The notes: generated by a model from the letters alone, not told the origin. Counted from the stretch's first letter, positions 13,860-27,480 are shown. The stretch: DNA of 64,000 nucleotides from Lutjanus erythropterus (GCA_020091685.1 CM034610.1:31914617-31978616); one strand, 5' to 3'. Program-made: numbers and translations.

Positions 13860-14200
13860 TCACCTAATGAACCTGGGAGAGCAGCTGTGGTTGGCTGAGG
13901 TTTGTGCAGTGATTTATGATTGGCCAGTGAGGGATCCAGCAGTGATCCATCATGGTTGGAGATGGAGATCATTGAGATGAATGGATCTGCTCCAGATTCA
14001 CTCATTATCTCAGCACCAGGATTTATGCCCGACCCTTCGTCTTCAATTACACCAGCACTTCCACACCATCAACGTTCGCATGGGCCATGATGAATAATCA
14101 TCAGTGGAGGGATTTCTAATTGCTCTTCCAGAGTTTATTGAAGATTGTTGATGAGAATAAGTTTTCATGGGAGCATATTGACATCAAGTTGTTCTTTGGA
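13860..14200. promoter_or_regulatory. candidate conserved non-coding element
   Basis: This mixed-composition stretch lacks repeats, and its frames carry no domain. It contains clustered transcription-factor-like words: ATTGGCC (CCAAT-like) near 13920, ATCATTGAGATGAATGG near 13970, and GATGAATAATCATC near 14088. Conservation cannot be seen in one sequence, so the call rests on composition and on the lack of an alternative. Confidence 0.2.
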
Positions 14201-15299
14201 GCTTATGTTTTTATTATTATTCTTTATGAATATGCATGCATAGTGGTTTTAGATTTATAGGATGTTGTCAAGCTTAAATTTGAGGATGCATCCTAGCCAA
14301 AATATATTTATTACACAGACAGGGGCCGGTCTTCAGTTCGAATTGGTGTAGTCACAGCTAAAACTGAAAATTACCCAATAAATGGACATCACTGATAGGA
14401 AATTAACTACCCATACTGCTACTTAAGATACATATGCAATATTTCAACAGTACATTCACTCATGTTCCATCGAAACCAACTTTCAAATTAATGTTGAATA
14501 TCTCCTCAAACCACTTGTCTGTCCTCTTGTCGGCACTTCTGCTTATTGGCAGAAAAACAAGTTCAAGCCTAATTATTAATGATTGTCGGGCAGTTCTGAA
14601 CACTGCTGCCTCACACGATGCCTAACAAACATGTCAGGGCTGTTCGAAAATCTGTTCTTGAGAGCTTCTACTCGAGGATAACTTTGGTATCACCTGGACC
14701 TTGTGTCTAAGTGACTAATGCAGACAGCAACTTGTGAACTTTGTTGAGTATTGAGTGACAGCGGCGTTAGATGTGAAAATATGTGGAGAGGAGTGAGAGA
14801 GAGGTTGGACATCAGAGAAGAGGAGGGAAAAAAAAGGTGTGGAGAGCCAGAACATCTTCATGTCTGGCATTGTAAAACAAGGGTTTATTTTGATCAAACA
14901 ACCAGAGTTGGTGATTACTGGAGTGGAGGAAAGACAAACCTCAATGGTTTTGTGATCCCCATTTGTTACTTACAAACATAGAAACGTATTAAAAACATAA
15001 AAACATGGTTCAGGTAAAAAAAACAAAAAAAAAAAACAAAGTTTCAAAAGACAATGAAACAGTGTCTTTTTTATGCACTATTTTTATTTTGGTAATGTAT
15101 AATGACAGCATCAGAAAATAAAATACATTTTTCATTCTGCTATTAGTCTCTGTTAAATATTCTAGATGAGCTCTCTTTGTCTGTTCTGTATATTGTGATA
15201 TACAGTATACTCTCATTCAGTCACCATTTACTCATGTGCATCTCAAAATTATTTGAGAATTGAAAGTGTATTTACAAAACATCTAAACGCCCAGAGGAG
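14201..15299. other. non-coding DNA
   Basis: AT-rich sequence with an A-rich run at 15016-15040. Nothing recognised. Confidence 0.45.
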
Positions 15300-15480
15300 C
15301 TTCTTCTAGGCTGATTATAACCAATAATAAGTGGAGAAGGACCCAAGTGCAGAAACTCCAGCCTCAGGAGGATCTGATGCATATTTATTTAGCAAAGGCA
15401 GGAGGAACAAACAGAGGACTTGGCAAAACAATAAATAACTCAAGGAACTGAAGCAATATAAAGTAAGTTAATACACCAGA
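15300..15480 (-). mobile_element. possible LTR-tail fossil
   Basis: The words GGACCCAAGTGCAG and AAACTCCAGCCTCAGGAGG, followed by a TTTATT segment, resemble the 3' end of fish gypsy-type LTRs read on the minus strand. Only this short piece is present, and both ends are uncertain. It is old and broken. Confidence 0.25.
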
Positions 15481-16329
15481 GTTTAGTGGTGAATCTAATA
15501 ACAGCCCTTTTTAATGGACAGTTAGTCCCCAAATGAAGCAATTTAAAGGATCCCTGGTTATCCAGCATTGGGAATACTGACTAGAATGCTTATGCCCTAT
15601 CAAAGGAGCACTAGTGACAATTCCAGCATGGCACACAGTAGTGTGAAATCTAGACTGTGGACCATGGCTTTCACAGATACCTTGCATGCATTATTTCAGC
15701 ATTACACACATTACAGTGAGATCTATAACTGGATAAATAACTGGAGTTATATTTCTCAAGAATGAAACTGATTTTTCTGAAGGTAATAAATGTTCTAAAC
15801 AGATCTGTGAGGTCTGACAGATTACACTGTCAGTGAAGATACAATACTTGCACATAGACTCTTAGTTAAAGGCTCAAGTTTATTAATTATATATTTATAA
15901 TCATATTGTTAACATAGTGCCAGTGTCTCATGTAGCTCATATTATGTTGGTATATCAAAAGATCATTTTCACTGTGTACTTTAGCCATGCATATCAGGCA
16001 ATGGGGCTGCACGCTACTACTGTAACTGAACTCCCATCAACTGCAGCAGATTGACTAAAGACCAGCTGTATCTGATGTTGCCTGGAAGATCACAGTCAGA
16101 GTTATTTCTCTTGTGTGTTTTTCTAAAGTAGAACACTACCACTGAATCTGAGAGTAGCCTGGCTGAACCTCTAATCAAAAAGTGGGTCTGTTCATTTCCA
16201 CACCTGATGTTATAATAGAAAAGGGGTCTAGGTTTAGATCCATGCAATACTTGACCAGGATGGATGTTGGTCTTCTACTCATTTGGAACTTCCACATTCA
16301 TCTCTTTCTGTAACCTTTCTCTCGCCTAG
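15481..16329. other. non-coding DNA
   Basis: No gene or repeat family is recognised here. Confidence 0.45.
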
Positions 16330-17260
16330 GGACCCCCAGTGGAGACTAGCACTGACCAGGATTTGAACCCCTGATTTACTATATGAAAGCCAATGACAGT
16401 TAGGGTATTGGACTGGTAGCTTCCCAGCCACCATGTTGTTATTCCCTTCCTCTGGTCCTGGTCTCCCATCCATCCTGCTAAGTTTAGAGACCCTAACTGG
16501 AGACTTGCCCTGGGATTTGAACCAAATTGATTTGAAGGATTTGATCTGCTGTATGAAAGGCAGAGACGTGACCCTGAGCCATGTATCCATATGGTGCTTG
16601 ACAGGTTGTTCTTCTGGGAGGTTGTGTTGTTACTGCCTTGCTCTGGTCAGGATTCGAACCCCTGATCATCTGTATGAACGGCCTGGATCATATATCCTCA
16701 GGGTGCTGGTCAGGTTCTTGTTCTGGGAGGCTGGTGTGGTGTGTGGTTACTGCCTCACCCTGACCAGGATTCAAACCCCTTTCTCCCATTTGTCCTCCTA
16801 CATTCATTCCCATCCAGTGGTCCAGACTTTCCCTGACCAGGACTAGAACCCCTGATCTGCTGTATGAATGGCCTGAGCCATGTGTCCTTAGGATGCTAGA
16901 CTGGTTCTTGTTCTGGGAGGTTGGTGCAGTGGGTTGTTACTGTCTTGCCCAGTCTGGGATTTGAACTCCTTTCTCTCATAAGACCTCCCACATTCATTCC
17001 TGTGTTGCATGTAACCTGATGTTATGGTAGTGTTCCTCCAGTTCAGTATTCAGTCGTCCACTGTGTTGTTGTCTTGCAGCTGGGAGTGCATTCTCTGAGT
17101 ATTCATTTATTCTCTTGGTCTCTGCCTGCCCTCTTCAGCCTCGGCTTCATCTGGATGGATGTTGATCTTCTCATCAGTGTTGTTACTGTCTTGCCCTGAC
17201 CAGGATTTGAACCCCTTTCTCCCCTATGTCCTTCCAGTGTGCAGCAGTCTCAGTCTGTGT
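16330..17260 (-). repeat. decayed tandem array with tRNA-like boxes
   Basis: A unit of very roughly 100-200 bp recurs. Its core on the minus strand is CAGGGGTTCGAATCCTG, which folds as a tRNA T-arm with a TTCGAA loop and contains a pol III B-box. Cores or decayed versions lie near 16355-16375, 16510-16525, 16645-16670, 16758-16778, 16834-16858, 16955-16975 and 17200-17220. On the minus strand an A-box-like ATGGCTCAGG lies a short distance before several of them, and phrases such as CCAGAACAAGAACC repeat between cores. I cannot fold a full cloverleaf, so this is a tRNA-derived tandem repeat or degenerate SINE array rather than a tRNA gene cluster. Confidence 0.55.
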
Positions 17261-17386
17261 AGATCTGTGTGTTGTTATTCCTTTGCAGCTGAAAGTACAT
17301 CTTGGCCAGGTTTTCGGAAAACACACAAAACTTCTGGGTGTTCAGCCTTTGTAATTATGAATCTTCATAGTCTGATACTTCAGCAG

Positions 17387-18180
17387 TGTAACGGGTGGTG
17401 GTAAGACCCAACTGCGGCACACAGGAGACCAGGAACAGTTGGTAATGACTTTTAATGTCAAACTCAGTAAATACACAGCTGAGCAGGTAAAGCAGCACAA
17501 AATACAGTCTCTGTTAATCCAGTTAGTTTGGTGGGCTGAACCAAACCCAGAAAAAAGTAAGTGGGCAATGTCATAGGTCCAAACAACACAAATCAGTTTA
17601 GCTCAAGTACAAGCAATGGTACCAGACAGGAGCAGGCAGTAGATGTAGTTGTGGAGTCGTGAACAGTCTAAGCAGACAAATCATCAGGAGACAGGAGGAA
17701 TGTAGGTAGAGGCCAGACAGAGGACCGAGAAGCCAGCAGGTAAGTATTCATAGGATGCACACAAAAAGACACATGCAGCGATGCAGAGAATCTCTCGCCC
17801 ACGGGCAATGTCTTTATCAGATGGAAAAACCAAGCAGCCCCAGATGAACAAGAACCAAGTATGCCAGAGCAGATCTTGTGGTCAGGGATGGAAGGCTGGT
17901 GCATTTACCAGGAATCAGATGAGACAGGTAGGTTAGAGACAGACAGGGTCGGCAACGGCGAATCAGTCCGCAAAAGAGTGCTGGACAGTCTTACATGAGT
18001 GGTGAAAAACAGTCTGGCAGTGAATGACAGGGGAACAGGAGTTTAAATACAGGTTTGCCTGGTGATTAGCTGCAGCTGTGAGCACAGGTGAGTGGAGTGG
18101 CCTGATGAGGTGGGAGTGGCTGACAGGTGGAGTGAGCAGACGTGGGGGTGAGTGGTAAAGTAATGTGTGAAGGAGAGCAG
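17387..18180 (-). mobile_element. LTR-like fossil (probable Ty3/gypsy-type LTR), copy 2
   Basis: On the minus strand the element ends ...CCCGTTACA. Shortly before that end lie ATTAAAAGTCATTACC (poly(A)-signal-like) and TTGGGTCTTACCACC, an end structure common in fish gypsy-type LTRs. The upstream part aligns with the copy at 7340-8060. No internal coding region or second LTR is recognised nearby, so it may be a solo LTR. It is old, and boundaries are approximate. Confidence 0.5.
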
Positions 18181-18396
18181 GACCGAAAAGTTTCAAAATA
18201 AATGGCCACTTTCTTGACTTGTAAAAACACATATGTGTAATTTCTGACACAATTCAAATGGAATAAAAAAAACTGCCTCTGATTACACTTCACTATTTTT
18301 GTCTGAAGTTAGGTCCCATGGTGGTCCACCAGAAGGGGTGTGACTTTGCCTCTCTGTCCTGAATCTGTGGGTGATGCCAATGACTCTGTTTGTGTA

Positions 18397-18401
<5 letters not shown>

Positions 18402-18431
<30 letters not shown>
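18402..18431. repeat. (TG)n microsatellite
   Basis: Pure TG run. An imperfect TG-rich run follows at 18543-18580. Confidence 0.95.
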
Positions 18432-18433
<2 letters not shown>

Positions 18434-18735
18434 CCTTTGGTGTTTGCTTCTACATGTCCGCTCAGTAATCTTTAAGTATATTTCCACAGTGGTATTAGTA
18501 CATCTGTGTTTATGCATGTGTACATCTGTCTGGTTTGTTTTTATGTGTGTGTGTGTGTGTCTGTGTTTGTGTGTGTGTTTTTATCTCCTGCCACTGCTGT
18601 CACTTCTGTAATCCTCGAGACGGCGGGCCAACCAAGGAAGAAAAAAGCAGAATGAGGGAAGCAGCGTGTCAGGCCAAGGAGTGAAAGGTGCTATTAATCA
18701 TATAGACTGTCAGAGAATGAGCAACTCAGTGATGA

Positions 18736-18756
18736 CCACACACACACACACACACA
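18736..18756. repeat. (AC)n microsatellite
   Basis: About ten AC units, then imperfect ACACAA words. Confidence 0.9.
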
Positions 18757-19641
18757 AGCACACATACACAAAACGCTCTAGTACAACTGCCCACTATGCG
18801 TCTAAGCTCAGCACACAGCCATGGGTCTGTGGGACATTTATTATGGGCCTCACCTAAGCACAAAAATACTGGTAACCTTTACAAAAGCGTAGCTCGTCAT
18901 AACTACCCAGCATACTTCACTGCTTCCACCTCAGACCTTCACAGCACCAACAATGACCAAACTACAATTTTGTTCAAAATAGAGCACAGATCAAATATGG
19001 TATATTAAGTTTAAAAATGATTTGGTATTCAAATAGGTGTATAAATATATGTCTGTGCAAGTCTCTTTATGTATTTTTATGGGCATACATATATAGGTAT
19101 AGGTGAAAAGCCTAAATGAGTGTAGAAACACTGAACACAAATGCTTTCATACAGGACACAGGGGCTTACTGAGTGGTTTTATGAGTATACAATTCTGTGA
19201 GTCTTCACTAACTCCGGATGTCTTTCATTATACTTGTGGAAGATTGTTACTTGTCACCTCAGAGGTCTGGACTGTCTGAGCCTGATTAATTAATAAATTA
19301 TTAATAATTAATTAAGTTGGTGTGCGTTTTGTGTGTGGTCTACTAAGAATAATTTTGTAAATGACAACAGGTGCAAACACTGTAGAAAATTTGAGTTTTG
19401 TGCGTTTTACTGGTTTCTACCCTGGGGAGTTTGGACAGAAAGCAGAATGACTGCAAGTTCAAAACAAAATTTGATACCATGGAGGCATTAGTAGAAAAGA
19501 CAAATAAACATATTGTCGAGCTACAACAACAAATGAACAACAGATGAAATTAAGAGAAGATGGCAAGATAAAAGGTGAAGAACAAAAGAAAAATTGCCTT
19601 AGAATAAAACTTCTTCAGCTATCTTCAATAAATAAGGAAAT

Positions 19642-19642
<1 letters not shown>

Positions 19643-19703
<61 letters not shown>

Positions 19704-19729
19704 TAATAATAATAATAATAATAATAATA
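19643..19729. repeat. compound (ACT)n-(ATA)n microsatellite
   Basis: About 20 ACT units (19643-19702) pass directly into about nine ATA/AAT units. The poly-Thr/poly-Ile and poly-Val/poly-Ile frames on either strand are translations of it. Confidence 0.95.
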
Positions 19730-21960
<2,231 letters not shown>

Positions 21961-22499
21961 CCAGTGCTGTGTGTATTGTGTCACCGATCTTTAATTTTTT
22001 GTGGAAGTCTCAAAAGCTTCTGAAACAACATTTAGACCATCAACATCATGGGAAGCTAAATACATGGACAAATGAACAGTGCTCCCTCACCCTCCCTAAT
22101 GGTCAGTTACAAATGTAGCTTCAGTGACTTTCAGTCCAAATCACTTCTGCTCACTTCAGTTCCAACAACACAACCCAGAAGAAAAAGAAATACCATCCTG
22201 TCACCATCCTCTGGTTCTGATGGCAAACACGTCTGGACATGTCCCTTAAAGCTGCAATAGAGCATCCATGTTTCAGGTTGTTTTCAGGTTGTAGTGGTGT
22301 TTGACACTGAGATAGCAGAGTAGACACGCCCCCAGCATTTCAGAGCAGAGAAAACATTTTGTCATGATTTTGAGGCCTAATTTTATATACTTACCAATTT
22401 TTTTAATCATTCAAATTTAACTGGGTGGTTAACTCTTTCCCCACCATTGACAAGATATTCCATCAATTGTTGATTTCACTGACAGGCAGTAGGGGACAC
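21961..22499. other. non-coding DNA next to an LTR fossil
   Basis: Mostly unrecognised. The segment at about 22425-22465 (TTAACTCTTTCCCCACC) resembles a phrase common in fish interspersed repeats, but no family can be given. Confidence 0.35.
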
Positions 22500-22527
22500 T
22501 GCGACACATCATCTGACAAAAAATTTG

Positions 22528-23858
22528 TTATTTAAAAAGCAGCATTGAGTGTTTCAATGACTCCAACATTTGTGTTAATGCTTGTACTTGTGCACTCAAT
22601 TTTTGCAATTCATCTTTACCTTTAGGGTGAGAGTCCTCTTTACTATACCCTGACTTATCTGAGTTTACCTGACCACTCTGGGCATAGATGACTTTGGTAC
22701 GAGTGTTACGACCCAGGCAGCATCTCCTCTCACTCTCCTCGCTGGTCGTTTTGATGACTTGTCTCAGTGGAGCTTCATCTGTGACAGATGGATCAGAAAG
22801 AATGTCATCATGTTTGTCACTTAGCCCCTGGTAGATTGTGTGCATGAACACATTCTGCACAGTCTGTGCTTCATATTTAATTTCAGTGTCAGTTTGCCTC
22901 GATGTGAGAATAACCTTTTGTTTAAGGCCGACCATTCTATACAGAAACTGTTGTCGTGTTTCATGTTCATGTTGTTTGGCTGTGATCAGTTCTTGAAAGA
23001 GTTCTGTTGTGCTCTTCTCCTCCATATAAGACCGTAAGAAACTCTTCAACTCGGTTACAGTCATCTCATCTTTGCTGATCAACATGTCTTTGAAGTGGCT
23101 TGGCTTTAAAATCCTCAGGACTGCTCGGATGACTTCACCCTCGGAGTGTTGTTCTTTTAGCCCCTCATCTATCTGTTTGCAGACATTACTGTAGCTGATG
23201 TCTGCTGTGCTATTGCCTATCTGACCACCATGTATTTTTTAACTCTTTTCTATGAAAAAGGGCTGAGTATCTGAGAACTACTAAACTTTCACTCCTTTGA
23301 GGAGGTGGTTGTGCTGAGATTGGGTGAGCTGACATGGTGACATGTGTGCTGGTTGGCTGATTACATGCACCTGCATTTGTCTGTCTGTCACCAATATGTG
23401 AGGTAAGCGGAGTGCTACACTCAGTATTGAGATTTAGCTCAGGAGCAGCGATCATGGATGTGGCCCTATTAGACAGGGTGCCAGTGTCAGCCTGTGTGTC
23501 AGCGTCGAATGTACTTTTAGCGTTTAAGTTTGGCTGTGTAGGAACAACTGTAGCCTCTGCCTCTTTTTCTACAGATTCAACACAGAAGGTAGGACCTATA
23601 GTCATCTCATCAATTACATCTTTCAAACAAAGTAACTGGGATAAACCCTCATCTTCTAACTCAAGTAAGATTGTGGAAGACATACATGAGCAAACTTAGT
23701 CAAAACACTCTCCTTCATCCCACTGGTTCAACTGAGCTGGATCCTGTTGAAGTGGTGGTGGAAGGTCTGCTGCAACTTGGAAGATCTGCTCTGCTGAAAG
23801 GCGCAGCAGTCCCTTCTTAATCGACCAAACCAGTTCTTTTCTCGCGTTGGCTGCCATA
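22528..23858 (-). pseudogene. gag-like region of the LTR fossil
   Basis: Two longer frames (22528-23085 and 23210-23683) and an upstream start region near 23858 lie on one strand, behind a primer site. The frame at 22528-23085 is a charged, Glu/Gln/Lys-rich helical protein. Its TRQQFLYRMVGLKQK and LRQVIKTTSEESERR segments resemble retroelement capsid regions that bind and dimerise in Gag. The frame at 23210-23683 is Thr/Pro/Ser-rich and low in structure, as expected for a linker. No CCHC nucleocapsid knuckle is evident. It is broken and treated as a fossil. The family is inferred from position and composition. Confidence 0.55.
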
Positions 23859-24027
23859 ATCAGACACTCAGATCATTGTCAGACACTCTGGAAACGCTGA
23901 GCCCCTCACTCTGGCTGTTGACAGATGTCCTGGACTGGCGTAGCCCCTCAGCTCTGACAATGTGTTTCAGGCGCTCCGCAGGTTCAATTATTACTGGACT
24001 GACGGCCCCTGCGTGCTGGTGGCGTCA

Positions 24028-24045
24028 ATCCCGGACGAGCCCCCA
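24028..24045 (-). other. tRNA-Pro primer-binding site of the LTR fossil
   Basis: The plus strand reads ATCCCGGACGAGCCCCCA, the 3' end of tRNA-Pro including CCA. The minus strand is therefore the 18-nt primer site TGGGGGCTCGTCCGGGAT, the same as the well-known gammaretroviral site. Its place, beside the LTR-like region and ahead of the gag-like frames, fits. Confidence 0.85.
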
Positions 24046-24823
24046 TTAATCTGTTGCAGGTCCCAGGCATGCGACCACACAAACAGTTATCCTGATAAAA
24101 AGGTTAAAATGAGCAGACAGGACACCGTTAGGCTGTTGCTGCATTGACCTCTCATAGCAGAACTTTACTTGCATTTTTATACTTCAGACAGCCAAACAAT
24201 TGATTTTTTAAACAACGTTAACAACAAGAAAATATCTGTTGGAGTGTCCCTTTTTTAAACAACAAGTGAGTTGTTTAGTTGTTTTCAACCCCAAAGAAAT
24301 AAGGAGCAGGTACACACGTCAACAAAAAGGTTAAGCTGCTATGCTAGCAGGACCAGTAGGTCCAACATTACAATCCAGAGGCACGAAACTAGCTAAAATA
24401 CAACTCTGAGCTTACACATAGCCCCCTAGAAATACATTCAAATATCCTTATAATTAATTTTCATGAATGACACTAACCTGATAAAAAGGTTGAAATGAGC
24501 AGACAGAACACTGTTAGGCTGTTGCTGCATTGACCTCTCATAGTAGAACGGCGGGAGAGCCAACAACAGTACAAAACAGGAGTTTCAGACAGCTGCCCAA
24601 TGCCCTGCTGCCATCTACTGACGCTTTTAGGTATTGCCCCAAAAGAAAAGTCCATGAAGAAAAAAATTAGCAGCAAGAGCTGGAATAATTATACAAAAAC
24701 TATTGATCCATATGGTAGGTAATAACATTCACAAAATGTGACCACATCTTTTGTGTGTCACAGCAGCAATACACATCTGTATAAAGAGGCTAACATGCAT
24801 AATTATATCATGAATTCCTTTAA

Positions 24824-26691
24824 AGGGGAACTATTATGCTTTTCCTCTTTTCTGACCTATAAATGTTGTCACAATGTCAGATACTCGTGTTAAACGATTC
24901 CAAAGCGTCAAATATTGAGGTTCATGCATTTGGAAGTGAGCCCTGCAAGCTGTTTTGGATGGCTCTGCACACTGTGTTTTACTGTCTTTTTTTAACAGTG
25001 TAGTAACATTGACGTCGATGCGTGCCAAACTTACTTATATGGTCATACCCCGGCTGCCCGCTCCCCCGCTCTGCTTCGGAAGTTATATCGCTGCTCTGAG
25101 GGGTGAACTATGAAGTGAGATTAATGTGTTAGCGAGCTATGTTGAGTCTAAAGCCAGGATTTTCAGTGTCACGAAGGTGGCTCTCTTAACCTGGTAACCA
25201 TGGTAACTCATACTAAACTCATAACCTGGTCGTGAGCAGGTTATGTTCAGAGTTTCAAATTAAATCATCTGTAAAACGTGCTGTTCTTTAACTAATTATT
25301 GTCCTTAGCTTTTAAACTGAGGGAGAACGTTAACATTGAAAAATTACTGAGCTGTATGTTCATAATATCACCGAACGAATATCCATATAATGTAAAACAT
25401 GTAACAGCGGCAAAAACTGTCTGCATCACGCTGTCATGATGGTAACCTCCATTTAGTGATGCAGAGTCATTTTTCCCGTTTGCTCCAGATCATATTAACA
25501 CTTTAAATTTACATGGTATATAATCCACACTAAAATAATGATGAAGCAACTACAGACACTTTGAATACTTCTTACTGTTATCTGTTTTGTCTTGGTGATA
25601 CTGCAGCTCAGATCACTGATTAGAAAATTCATCATCATTTATCACAGACAATCCTATTTTACGTTGGTTCGGTCAAAAACTTAAGTGATCTCCACGTCTC
25701 TGTCATCATAGGACAGTGTCAGAAAGACTTCATCATGTTTAAATCTGCTGTATGGAGTTTTATTGTTTAATGTGCAGTTTTCATGTTAGAATAAACGGCA
25801 GCATTAAGACCGCATTTAGTCCATCAGTAATTTTCTGATGGCATTCTACTTCTCCTGCTTTATTTGCAGCAACAATGTTGCTTTTTGCCGTAATGTATCT
25901 TGTATATTTTCCACAGCTCATAATTATAACAACTTGATGATTTTGACTTAAGTAAGTGGCTCGCGATTGTTTCATTTCATGTGGAAGAAGAGTCAAATGA
26001 TGCAACAGACGGCCCTTTTATGTGAGCACACAGAGTCTGAAGACGAAAGCCTGGATTAACTAAGTGAGTTGATAACCACCATCGTGATACAGTTTTAGGC
26101 TTTGTCAATCCAGATCATGCAGAGAAATCCTGGCTGTGTTGAGCTTCCGTGGTAGCACAGCCCCCTGCTGTCTACAATGATTTCAGTGTTAGTATGTTGA
26201 GCAATGGCTCCTGGAAAATGTTTGTTCGGGTGTGAGGGAAAGTTAACTTTGTTTAGCTTTCCTAAAGAGGCGAGCACCAGGCAGAAGTGGATAGAGTTGG
26301 TTTTTCCCGGCCAGCAAAGGAAAAATACCTCTGTGTTTGTCTGTCTACGGTACGTCACAGGGGACTGTTTTTTCAACATGGGCCAGTACAAAGCTGGATT
26401 AGCCGGTAGCTGGGCTCGGCAGCGCTCGCCAGCCCTTCGGAAGTCCTCGGGAGTGTGACCAATCACAGCGGAGTGGGCTTGGCGGGAGGCTTACATGGAG
26501 GAGGGCCAGGGGGTGGAGTAAATTACACAGACCGTTTTCGCGGGATGCAGAAAATACAAGGAAGAGATGCAGCGAGAGGCACAGCGTCCTGAAGATCTAC
26601 AAAGCTTTCTGTGCGGGCGATCGTGTGTAGCTGCTCTATAGGAGTCCAAAATCAAATACAAAGGCCCGAAAATGAGTATAATAGGTCCCCT
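24824..26691 (+). mobile_element. Kolobok-like TTAA element, 1.87 kb
   Basis: TTAA lies at both borders (24820-24823 and 26692-26695). Just inside them are matching ends: AGGGGAACTATTATG on the left and, reverse complemented, AGGGGACCTATTATACTC on the right. A THAP-like frame lies near the right end. TTAA targets together with THAP fingers are features of the Kolobok superfamily; piggyBac shares the TTAA but not THAP. No full transposase is visible, so the copy is a defective or non-autonomous derivative. Most of the interior is AT-rich filler. A part of it matches 54030-54215. Confidence 0.75.
26204..26458 (+). pseudogene. THAP-type zinc-finger fragment of the TTAA element
   Basis: This 84-codon frame starts MAPGKCLFGCEGKLTLFSFP. 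It shows the THAP (C2CH DNA-binding) layout: Cys6 and Cys10, FPK at residues 19-21, Trp29, Cys47, then DCF at 54-56 and a GQYKAGLA segment where the family has similar wording. The His that should follow Cys47 by three residues is Tyr50, so one zinc ligand is missing. After about residue 70 the frame loses resemblance and stops, far short of a transposase. It is best read as the remains of the DNA-binding exon of a Kolobok-like transposase. A host THAP gene is unlikely, because the frame sits just inside the element's right end. Confidence 0.6.
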
Positions 26692-26695
26692 TTAA

Positions 26696-26997
26696 GAAAT
26701 GATGAGCTTTTGTTGTTGAGGTTTTACAGACTCTCACATCTGGTGATTAACAAACAGTAGAAGCTCCATTATACCTGTGATAAACAACACTGGGAGGCTG
26801 TATCTGATTTTTAATAAAAGGTCAGTATTGGCAGAGCCATTTTTTTTTTTGACTAACCTCATATCACATACAGTCACATATGACACCCCTCCCTGCGTGC
26901 ACACACATATTCTGATCTCTGCTGGAACACACCCACTTCACCCCTTGCTAAGATAACATGGAGGCTCTTCATTTCCTCTCTTTATTACGTGACACTG

Positions 26998-27055
<58 letters not shown>

Positions 27056-27129
27056 ATGCCATGGTAAAAGTCATTGGTGCTAACACACTGTCCCTCCACC
27101 AGCCTCCCTCTCCAATAGTGAGTGTCAGT
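26696..27129. other. non-coding DNA with a TG microsatellite
   Basis: Outside the TG run nothing is recognised. Confidence 0.45.
26999..27052. repeat. (TG)n microsatellite, 54 bp
   Basis: Pure run of 27 TG units ending in CGCATG. Confidence 0.97.
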
Positions 27130-27480
27130 AACCTGTTAAGACTTTTAGTAGAGATGAAAACAACATGATCTGGGAAAATATTGAATAATCAATGGAAGGT
27201 AATTCTCTCTGATTACCCGGGTACGTGTGCTGAGCGCCGAAATGGGAGTTGGGGCATTGTAAACCCCGCCCCTCCACCCCCTTCCCCTTTTGCTCTTTTG
27301 CTGCTTTCACAAGGCAAAAATCTATACCCAGCAAATACAATCTAATTTCTCCCTGCCCTGCCAGTTTAAATAGCCCGCATTGAATTAAGTCGGTAAAAAC
27401 AGAAATCGATCTTTCCGTTGGCCATCTCACTGCGGCGCCTCGCACCACTGGGCCCGTAATCACCGCTGATCCCTGGGAGA
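27130..27480. promoter_or_regulatory. candidate conserved non-coding element
   Basis: Repeat-free and CpG-containing, unlike the AT-rich flanks. It carries GAATAATCAATGG near 27182, GATTACCCGGGTACGTG near 27211, a C-rich run near 27265, TTTAAATAGCCCGCATTG near 27364 and GTAATCACCGCTGATCCC near 27455. The minus-strand frame at 27125-27463 shows no domain. Function is inferred only from its non-repetitive character. Confidence 0.25.

Larger units (their letters stand above)
18181..19642. other. non-coding DNA with microsatellites
   Basis: Apart from the TG and AC runs listed separately, nothing is recognised. AT-rich ATTAATTAATAAATT words lie near 19285-19315. Confidence 0.45.
22500..24700 (-). 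mobile_element. LTR retroelement fossil: 5' LTR region, tRNA-Pro primer site, gag-like region
   Basis: Read on the minus strand the order is: an LTR-like region (about 24700-24050), an exact tRNA-Pro primer site (24028-24045), a leader, then gag-like frames down to about 22528. Pol, env and a 3' LTR are not recognised downstream, so this is a partial copy. A stretch of about 70 bp is repeated directly within the LTR-like region (about 24088-24158 and 24476-24547). The element is broken, with a handful of breaks, and looks of intermediate age because long frames survive. The family is LTR-type: Ty3/gypsy or ERV-like cannot be separated without pol. Confidence 0.7.

Noticed and set aside
16640-16720. 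Functional tRNA gene on the minus strand
   Set aside because: A T-arm and B-box are present, but I cannot pair acceptor, D and anticodon arms.
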